From Lachnospiraceae bacterium (GTDB taxonomy: Bacteria > Bacillota > Clostridia > Lachnospirales > Lachnospiraceae): a DNA stretch of 27,499 bases. The notes below the pieces were generated by a model, which was given only the letters and a program-made list of their open reading frames with translations, was not told the origin of the DNA and did not search any database. The DNA lies in assembly GCA_009774375.1 (NCBI GenBank), contig VSNO01000042.1:1-27499 (forward strand), written 5' to 3'. Positions 22,441 through 27,499 of this stretch are shown here, piece by piece; position 1 is the stretch's first letter, and the number at the start of each line of letters is the position of its first letter. A program made the position numbers and the translations under genes.

Positions 22441-23457
22441 TTAAGCTTGTTTCCTGTTTTTCTTCACATCATTAAAGAAAGCTGAAGGACTGACATCCGC
22501 ATAGCACTGTGAGCACATACCCTCGATCACAGCACCATTGTTGATCTGCACGGATTTTGATTTGATATTTCCCATCACGATCGCGGAGGTGTCAAGAATG
22601 ACAGGCCCATGCACATCGATATCCCCCTTCACTGCACCCGCGATCACCGCACTCGTAGCAAAGATATTGCCGATCACGACAGAACTCTGTCCGATCTTCA
22701 CGCTTCCTTTGCTCTTTACCTCTCCATTGATCTGCGCGGACTCTGCATAGATCTCCGCAGCCGCGGAATTGCCCGTGATACTTCCCGTCACATTCAATTT
22801 GCCCAGAATCTCAATGTTTCCTGTGATATTGCCGATCAGATCCATATTGCCGCTGCTCGTCACATCACCCGTAATGTTCATCCCGGCTGTGATCACCGCT
22901 GTATCCGTTGAAGCGGCAACACTTGCATCAAAATCCTCGTCTGGATCTGCTGCAGGTGTTGTATCGATGTATGCCGCCTCCTGTAAGTTCTGTTCTACCT
23001 CGTTCAATAATTGTTCCATCTCTGCGTCTGCCTCACTTATATTATTTTCTTGTAATGCGGATGTCTCTGTCTCAATCCCCGCACCTATATTTACCTCAGC
23101 GGCTTCTGACAGATCTGTCATGTCAGCTGCCGGCTCAAGCTCTGCCGAAAAGTTTCCACCAGCGATGTTTTCCGCTGCATGATCCATCGTATTCATCATA
23201 GATGCCACGTCGGCATCCGTCTGCGCAGGTGTCTCCTGTAAACCGACTGTTCCCATCGGCGCGTCCCCCAGAGCGGCAACTCCTTTTTCAAGCATCGCCT
23301 CAAGGTCCGCGAAATCTGTATCCGACGCCTCGCCAAACAGGTCTTCCGAAGCCGTAGTCCCCTCCTCCTCGAGATTCAGTCCGGCTACAGCGTCCTCAGC
23401 CTCCAAGTCATTCACTGTCTGTGATAAATCCTGCTTCAAATCCTGAAAAAAACCCAT
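22441..23457 (-). CDS. Bactofilin-family cytoskeletal protein with long acidic N-terminal region
   Basis: Bactofilins polymerise without nucleotide into beta-helical filaments, often at the membrane, and place cell-wall enzymes. The bactofilin domain is at about 186-316, visible as short Gly/Val/Ile-rich repeats such as MNITGDVTSSGNMDLIGNI, IGNIFATSAVIAGAVKGDID and MGNIKSKSVQINNGAVIEG. The first 18 residues (MGFFQDLKQDLSQTVNDL) could form an amphipathic, membrane-touching helix. Residues 20-180 are acidic (Glu/Asp/Ala-rich), low in aromatics and probably disordered. The C-terminus holds CSQC (315-318) and a short basic end. At 338 residues it is about twice the length of a minimal bactofilin. 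The ATG at 23457 has GGAGG ten bases upstream. It lies directly after a membrane-anchored polysaccharide deacetylase, so a functional link is possible but unproven. Confidence 0.85.
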   Translation of the reverse strand: MGFFQDLKQDLSQTVNDLEAEDAVAGLNLEEEGTTASEDLFGEASDTDFADLEAMLEKGVAALGDAPMGTVGLQETPAQTDADVASMMNTMDHAAENIAGGNFSAELEPAADMTDLSEAAEVNIGAGIETETSALQENNISEADAEMEQLLNEVEQNLQEAAYIDTTPAADPDEDFDASVAASTDTAVITAGMNITGDVTSSGNMDLIGNITGNIEILGKLNVTGSITGNSAAAEIYAESAQINGEVKSKGSVKIGQSSVVIGNIFATSAVIAGAVKGDIDVHGPVILDTSAIVMGNIKSKSVQINNGAVIEGMCSQCYADVSPSAFFNDVKKNRKQA

Positions 23458-23544
23458 AGTAAATTATCCTCCAATTTTATTTTGTATTTCTTTACAGATT
23501 CTTATTTCAGCAGCAAAAATCAATGATCAGAATCCCATCCCTGC

Positions 23545-24546
23545 CTACTCATGTAAATGCTGCACTCTCACTGTGTCCTCCGATATCGGCAATATTACCG
23601 TATTATCAGACTCAAGTATCTTCTCAATGATCGCAGGCAGTGCGTCAACCGTCGAATCTTTGCCTGGTGCATCATGAAAAAGAACCACCGCATTGTTGAA
23701 CTGCCCGACACTGTCAAGTACATTTTTTGCGATCTGATCGGCGCTTTTCCTGCCGCCAGTGGCATCACCGCTTGACACATTCCAGTCAAAGTACGCTATG
23801 TTTTCTTTGTTCAGATAATTGATCAGCTCCCACATATCCACATGACTGATCGTATTACTGCTGCCACCGGGAAAACGGACAATATCGCAGTCCTCCCCCG
23901 TAAGCTCATACAGAAAATCATGAAGCTTTGTCAGATCTGCCTTGTATGCGTCCAGCGACGCATAAATCTCATTATACTTGTGACTATACGAATGCATTGC
24001 CAGTGTATGACCGTCTTCTACGATCCGGCGGTACTGCTCCACATAGCCTTCCTTGCCGACGACAAAGAATGTCGCTTTCACACCATACTGGTCAAGAATA
24101 TCAAGTATCCTTTCCGTATTTGCACTCGGTCCGTCATCAAATGTCAGATACACTCTCCTGATGCCGGCACTGTTGTCCTCCCGGCCATCCCATTTATGGG
24201 TATCCTCCAGCGCCGCTGCCTCCACTATATCTGCGGCCTCCTCTGCATTTACTATGTTGCCGTCAATATCTGCCACTTCCAACGACCCGGCCGTCTCTGA
24301 AGAAGATTCACTGCTCTCCGCCTCCGCCATATGGGCCGCACTGGCAGCCGCACTGTCCTGAAGCAGGATCATCCGCTGTTCTAACCCGTTTACCTTTCTC
24401 CCAATATTCATCACCAACACAAGTATCACAACACAGTTAATGATCGTCATCAGCGTGAGCACTGGAACTACAATATCAATAAAGCCCCCTTTTTTTTCAG
24501 ACTTTGCCTTATCTTCTGTTTCTCCATTATGATCTTCCAACTCCAT
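23545..24546 (-). CDS. Membrane-anchored polysaccharide deacetylase (NodB domain, CE4)
   Basis: This is a predicted 333-residue carbohydrate esterase family 4 enzyme, probably acting on N-acetyl groups of peptidoglycan outside the cell. A charged cytoplasmic start (1-20) is followed by one membrane segment (about 22-48), a Ser/Ala/Glu-rich linker (60-130), and the NodB domain. All five CE4 motifs are seen: TFDDGP (135-140, base and metal Asp), HSYSH (185-189, metal His), RFPGG (224-228), DWNVSSGD (254-261) and LFHD (289-292, catalytic His). Substrate (GlcNAc or MurNAc) cannot be told. The frame is open to 24651, but the ATG at 24546 follows AAAGG and gives a normal signal-anchor layout; spacing is short, so ATG 24558 or 24591 remain possible. 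It heads the gene train that continues with bactofilin and pyrH. Confidence 0.88.
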   Translation of the reverse strand: MELEDHNGETEDKAKSEKKGGFIDIVVPVLTLMTIINCVVILVLVMNIGRKVNGLEQRMILLQDSAAASAAHMAEAESSESSSETAGSLEVADIDGNIVNAEEAADIVEAAALEDTHKWDGREDNSAGIRRVYLTFDDGPSANTERILDILDQYGVKATFFVVGKEGYVEQYRRIVEDGHTLAMHSYSHKYNEIYASLDAYKADLTKLHDFLYELTGEDCDIVRFPGGSSNTISHVDMWELINYLNKENIAYFDWNVSSGDATGGRKSADQIAKNVLDSVGQFNNAVVLFHDAPGKDSTVDALPAIIEKILESDNTVILPISEDTVRVQHLHE

Positions 24547-24563
24547 ATTACCTTTCATGCCAC

Positions 24564-24588
24564 ATCTGCAGCCGCTGATCTGCAGATC
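24564..24588 (-). repeat. Palindrome and repeated ATCTGCAG in the deacetylase leader
   Basis: GATCTGCAGATC is a perfect 12-bp palindrome at 24577-24588. A second copy of its ATCTGCAG core lies at 24564-24571, 14 bp away. Both are downstream of the candidate -10 box and upstream of the chosen start codon. This could be an operator or an RNA structure; chance is possible. Confidence 0.3.
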
Positions 24589-24633
24589 CATTCCGATCTG
24601 AACAACAACACTGATTTTATTATAGACATTCCG

Positions 24634-24642
24634 ATTATAACA
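24634..24642 (-). promoter_or_regulatory. Candidate extended -10 promoter for the deacetylase gene train
   Basis: The minus strand reads TGTTATAAT, a full TATAAT box with the TGn extension (24634-24642). No good -35 box lies 16-18 bases upstream, which is acceptable for extended -10 promoters. Initiation near 24627 gives a leader of about 80 bases. The gap also contains two 12-bp near-repeats (ATAAACTTTGA and ATAAACTTGTGA, 24671-24693). No terminator is seen after the upstream UPF0340 gene, so read-through is also possible. Confidence 0.5.
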
Positions 24643-24724
24643 CACAACCACTACTTTAGAAAAGATATTTTCACAAGTTTATTCAAAGTTTATCCAAGAG
24701 ATCACTGCCCATATCCCATTGTAA

Positions 24725-25297
24725 CTATTCTAACGCCTCATTGTAGTGCGCTCTCTCTCCGCCAATATATTTCGCCCTCGTTCTGGCACATACGATATGC
24801 GCGCCCCCGATCACCGGGTGTGCTATCCTCACAGGCACTGCCACTGGTCTCAGATGCATTCCGATCAGCGTGTCTCCGATATCGATCCCCGCATGCGCCT
24901 GCACATACTCTACCGCCACCGGTCTTTCCATGTGTTTCCACGCTGCGGTCGAGAAAGAACCGCCTGCCTTGGGCTGCGGTATCACATTCACTGCCTCATA
25001 TCCCAACCGCTCCGCATCCGCCTCTGTCATGATCAGCGCCCTGTTCAAATGCTCACAGCACTGCGCGGCCACAGTCAGACCTGCCCTTTGGAGTTCCCCG
25101 TACATAGCTGTGAACACTGCCTCCCCGAGTGCTGCATTTGAATAAGAACCGATATGGTGCTCCGCGATCTCGCTCGTGGAACATCCGATCACGACCAGAT
25201 CTCCCTTTTTGAGCTTTGCCTGCTCCAGAAACTCAGCGACAACTCTCTTTGCATCGTCTTGAACCTTCTCATAGTTCCTCTTTTCATATTCACACAT
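24725..25297 (-). CDS. UPF0340 (YwlG/DUF436) family protein, function unknown
   Basis: The 190-residue protein resembles the UPF0340 family (B. subtilis YwlG), whose role is not established. Recognised stretches are GDLVVIGCSTSEIAEHHIG, AAQCCEHLNRALI, VNVIPQPKAGGSFSTAAWKH, AHAGIDIGDTLIGMHLRPVA, and VRIAHPVIGGAHIVCARTRAKYIGGERAHY. It is soluble, with no signal peptide or membrane segment, and has several conserved cysteines. The ATG at 25297 follows AAGGG seven bases upstream; the frame stays open to 25432 but that part overlaps the acyltransferase gene and is unlike the family. It lies 35 bases after the acyltransferase, probably in one transcript. Confidence 0.85.
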   Translation of the reverse strand: MCEYEKRNYEKVQDDAKRVVAEFLEQAKLKKGDLVVIGCSTSEIAEHHIGSYSNAALGEAVFTAMYGELQRAGLTVAAQCCEHLNRALIMTEADAERLGYEAVNVIPQPKAGGSFSTAAWKHMERPVAVEYVQAHAGIDIGDTLIGMHLRPVAVPVRIAHPVIGGAHIVCARTRAKYIGGERAHYNEALE

Positions 25298-25332
25298 AGT
25301 TCTACCCTTCTTTTTTGTTTTCCATATTCCTA

Positions 25333-26409
25333 TTATTTCCCCACAAGTCTCTTTAAAACCGGAATTTTTCCAAGTATTATCGCACCACACAATGATGCTG
25401 CGAGTACCGCGACCGTCTCGAGTATATTCCACACATACGACGGATGATCAATAAAATCAAGACGCTGTATTAAAAAGATCACAAGATATCCCGATAAAAT
25501 ATAAACTCCCATACTGTGCATGCCAAGCTGGCGCAACATATTCCATTTGATCTTCACCTTTCTGATCTCGTTCTGATCATCAAAGCATATCACAATATAT
25601 TGCCATAACAACACAAAAAACAGACTACCGGCAAAGCCTACAAGCATTCTGTACACATCGATCCACAACTGCTCTTTCACCTGCTTCCCGACCAGCTTAT
25701 ACCCTGTCAGATAGATAAAGGAATCCCTATCATAATATAGGAATAATCCGGCAAATGCAAGTCCCGCCACCGCCACTACCCATATTTTGGGTCTGAAATC
25801 AAGCCGCCATTGTCTGTGCTGCATGCAGGCATGCATATAATACCCAAAGAGAAAATAGGGCAGCATATACTTATAGGCGCCGATCCCCAATCCGTCTGGT
25901 ATCACAAAAAGCGCCAGAAAACCCAACACATAGACCGCGATGCGATCCCTCAAAAAACAGTGCATCACAAATACGACCAGAAAACACCACCAGACGGCCC
26001 ACAAAAACCAGAGATTGTTCAGCGCATTGTAAAAATATACAAATATCAATGCCTGTGGCTGCGGATCACCCTTGAAATGATTCATGATCAGTATCCTCAG
26101 ATAGTCCAGTGCCGTCCACGCAAAGACCGGAACCAGCAGGGCGCGCGCTTTCCTTTTGAGAAGACGGATCCTCTCATTTTTTTCTCCGGCGCCATCAATC
26201 CCCCTCCAGCTGAGATATCCGCTGATCATCATAAACAGCGGCATGTGAAAACTATATATGAACTGATAAAACCTGTCGTCAAAATATTGCTGTTCTGTCC
26301 GATATCCTGGACCACTTCCCTCCTGTATACAGTGCCCCAATACCACAAGAATGATCGCAAATCCCCTCAACAGGTCTGGCAGAAGTTCTCTCCCACTCCT
26401 ATTTTCCAT
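25333..26409 (-). CDS. Integral membrane acyltransferase, acyltransferase-3 family
   Basis: The 358-residue protein has about ten hydrophobic segments. The N-terminal motif LLPDLLRGFAIILVVLGH with His26, then FHMPLFMMISGYL, is the hallmark of acyltransferase-3 proteins, which move acetyl or other acyl groups from the cytoplasm to sugars outside (for example on polysaccharides or peptidoglycan). The C-terminal YILSGYLVIFLIQRL segment also fits. No SGNH extracellular domain is fused. The true substrate cannot be seen. The ATG at 26409 has GAGGA eight bases upstream. A stronger AAAGGAGG site lies some 80 bases further upstream without a matching in-frame start. It is transcribed divergently from dapL and is probably cotranscribed with the UPF0340 gene. 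Confidence 0.82.
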   Translation of the reverse strand: MENRSGRELLPDLLRGFAIILVVLGHCIQEGSGPGYRTEQQYFDDRFYQFIYSFHMPLFMMISGYLSWRGIDGAGEKNERIRLLKRKARALLVPVFAWTALDYLRILIMNHFKGDPQPQALIFVYFYNALNNLWFLWAVWWCFLVVFVMHCFLRDRIAVYVLGFLALFVIPDGLGIGAYKYMLPYFLFGYYMHACMQHRQWRLDFRPKIWVVAVAGLAFAGLFLYYDRDSFIYLTGYKLVGKQVKEQLWIDVYRMLVGFAGSLFFVLLWQYIVICFDDQNEIRKVKIKWNMLRQLGMHSMGVYILSGYLVIFLIQRLDFIDHPSYVWNILETVAVLAASLCGAIILGKIPVLKRLVGK

Positions 26410-26528
26410 TTACAACTTCCTCTTCCGCAACTATTCAGCACTATACGGCCCAGTACTAGGTTCCGCAGACACTGCTCCAAATAGTTACCTCCTTTTTCAT
26501 ATTCCCACTCATAAACGTAACATAATTC

Positions 26529-26557
26529 TTCATATTTTTCAATAATTCATATCGCAA
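26529..26557 (-). promoter_or_regulatory. Candidate sigma-A promoter for the acyltransferase gene
   Basis: The minus strand reads TTGCGA (26552-26557), 17 bases, then TATGAA (26529-26534). Initiation near 26522 would give a leader of about 110 bases containing AAAGGAGG. Its -35 box directly abuts that of the plus-strand dapL promoter. It is weaker than that promoter. Confidence 0.4.
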
Positions 26558-26586
26558 TTGACAAATGTACATGATACCGTTATGAT
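26558..26586 (+). promoter_or_regulatory. Near-consensus sigma-A promoter of dapL
   Basis: TTGACA (26558-26563) matches the consensus fully, the spacer is 17 bases, and TATGAT (26581-26586) has one mismatch. Initiation would fall near 26593, leaving a leader of about 70 bases to the dapL start codon. Confidence 0.8.
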
Positions 26587-26589
26587 AAC

Positions 26590-26617
26590 AATAGTGTTCC
26601 TGATCAGAACAACTATT
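26590..26617 (+). promoter_or_regulatory. Inverted repeat at the dapL transcription start
   Basis: AATAGT-GTTC (26590-26599) and GAAC-A-ACTATT (26607-26617) are inverted copies around TGATCA, with one extra base in the right arm. The dyad covers the expected start point, a usual place for a repressor operator. It could also fold as a stem-loop at the 5' end of the mRNA. No regulator gene is nearby. Confidence 0.4.
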
Positions 26618-26661
26618 ATTACATAAACGTTTCGATAACAAAAAACAGGGAGGACTCTATC

Positions 26662-27480
26662 ATGCCAAAACTAAATGAAAACTATCTGAATCTGAAAGAA
26701 AGCTATCTTTTTTCAGAAATAGCACATCGTGTCAACACTTATACTGCAGCAAATCCCGATAAAACAGTGATCCGCCTCGGTATCGGTGATGTGACGCTTC
26801 CGATCGGTTCCAAAGTGATCGCAGAACTGCACGAAGGCGTGGACGCGCTTGCCAGCGCGGAAACCTTCAAAGGCTATGGCCCCGAACAGGGATATGAATT
26901 TCTGCGCCGCGCCATCGTTGATTACTACAGCAGAAACAATGTGATCATCGAAGCTGATGAAGTATTTGTATCAGATGGCGCCAAAAGTGATACCGGAAAC
27001 ATTACCGATCTCTTTGACAGGGATAATGTCATCCTGATCCCGGATCCGGTCTACCCGGTCTATGTGGATACTAATATCATGAACGGACGCAGCATCACTT
27101 ATATCGATGCCAACGAGGAAAATCATTTTCTGCCCATGCCTGACCATAACGTCCATGCTGACATCATATACATCTGTTCGCCAAACAATCCGACAGGCGC
27201 GGCCTATAACAAAGAACAGCTGAAAGAATGGGTGGATTATGCACTTGAAAACGATGCCCTTCTCCTGTACGACTCTGCCTACGAGTGCTTCATAACCGAC
27301 AGCACACTTCCCAGAAGCATTTATGCGATTGAAGGCTCCAAAAAATGCGCGATCGAGTTCTGTTCCCTCTCCAAGACAGCCGGGTTCACCGGCACACGAT
27401 GCGGGTACACGATCGTGCCAAAGGCATTGAAGTTCGCAGCTTCCACCGGCGCAGAACTGTCGCTCAACGCGATGTGGAAC
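26662..27480 (+). CDS. dapL: LL-diaminopimelate aminotransferase DapL, 3' end missing
   Basis: DapL is a PLP enzyme that turns tetrahydrodipicolinate and glutamate directly into LL-diaminopimelate for lysine and peptidoglycan synthesis. 273 residues are visible of about 400 in the family. Motifs are IRLGIGDVTLPIG, FKGYGPEQGYEFLRRAI, SDGAKSDTGNI, PDPVYPVYVDTNIMNGR, CSPNNPTGA, the YDSAYE segment with Asp204, and SLSKTAGFTGTRCGY with the PLP lysine Lys238. The ATG at 26662 has GGGAGG eight bases upstream. Translation leaves the family pattern after SLNAMWN: the last 19 bases look like a transposase adapter, so I end the native gene at 27480. It is the only plus-strand gene in the window. Confidence 0.93.
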
Positions 27481-27499
27481 CTGTCTCTAATACACAACT
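27481..27499. other. Probable Tn5/Nextera mosaic-end adapter sequence at contig end
   Basis: The last 19 bases (CTGTCTCTAATACACAACT) match the 19-bp Tn5 mosaic end CTGTCTCTTATACACATCT at 17 of 19 positions, both mismatches being T to A. The match ends exactly at the last base of the window, and the dapL protein sequence stops fitting its family at the first base of the match. This points to library adapter read-through left in the assembly and not to native DNA. Confidence 0.88.

Noticed and set aside
26456..26641. 61-codon minus-strand frame between the acyltransferase and dapL
   Set aside because: It starts upstream of the candidate minus-strand promoter and lies across both promoters; its composition shows no protein-like pattern.
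27481..27499. True IS50/Tn5 insertion at the dapL 3' part
   Set aside because: Only 19 bases matching the engineered mosaic end are present and they end flush with the contig; a library adapter explains this better than a transposon.
1..27499. tRNA, rRNA, riboswitch, T-box, CRISPR array, phage or transposase genes
   Set aside because: I looked for these patterns in the gaps and found none; the gaps longer than 100 bases are described as leaders, promoters, repeats and a terminator.

Overview
The window is core chromosome from a Gram-positive, low-to-mid GC Clostridia member, most likely Lachnospiraceae. The reasons are a PolC-type replicase, the MEP isoprenoid pathway (dxr, ispG), LL-diaminopimelate aminotransferase (DapL), two tandem class B penicillin-binding proteins of the FtsI/SpoVD kind, and strong AGGAGG ribosome binding sites. 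All genes but one lie on the minus strand. The left edge cuts the first codons of what is probably ftsZ. The right edge cuts dapL and ends in 19 bases that look like a Tn5/Nextera mosaic end, so this is probably a complete contig.

Region 1 (about 1-11176, minus) is a division and cell wall (dcw) cluster read in the order mraZ, rsmH, ftsL, ftsI-like PBP, spoVD-like PBP, murD, ftsW, murA, ftsQ, then probably ftsZ. It starts from a sigma-A-like promoter followed by four 10-bp repeats (AAAGTGGNNN type), which match the known MraZ box. The cluster has no mraY, murE, murF, murG or murC between mraZ and ftsQ, and murA lies between ftsW and ftsQ. A second promoter-like element precedes the ftsZ-like start.

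Region 2 (11262-24642, minus) is one long gene train: membrane-anchored polysaccharide deacetylase, bactofilin, pyrH, frr, uppS, cdsA, dxr, rseP, ispG, polC. It ends at a strong intrinsic terminator just after polC. It joins a probable cell-wall-shaping pair (deacetylase and bactofilin) to UMP kinase, ribosome recycling, undecaprenyl carrier synthesis, phospholipid synthesis, the MEP pathway, an intramembrane protease and DNA replication. A leader with three hairpins separates frr from uppS.

Region 3 (24725-27499) has a UPF0340 gene and an integral membrane acyltransferase on the minus strand, divergent from dapL on the plus strand. The two candidate promoters in between have directly abutting -35 boxes.

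The gene content is conserved housekeeping. I see no phage, CRISPR, transposase, tRNA or rRNA. The most interesting points are the MraZ repeats, the deacetylase-bactofilin pair, the KTA motif in the second PBP, the structured frr-uppS gap, the compact divergent promoter at 26.5 kb, and the adapter-like right end.
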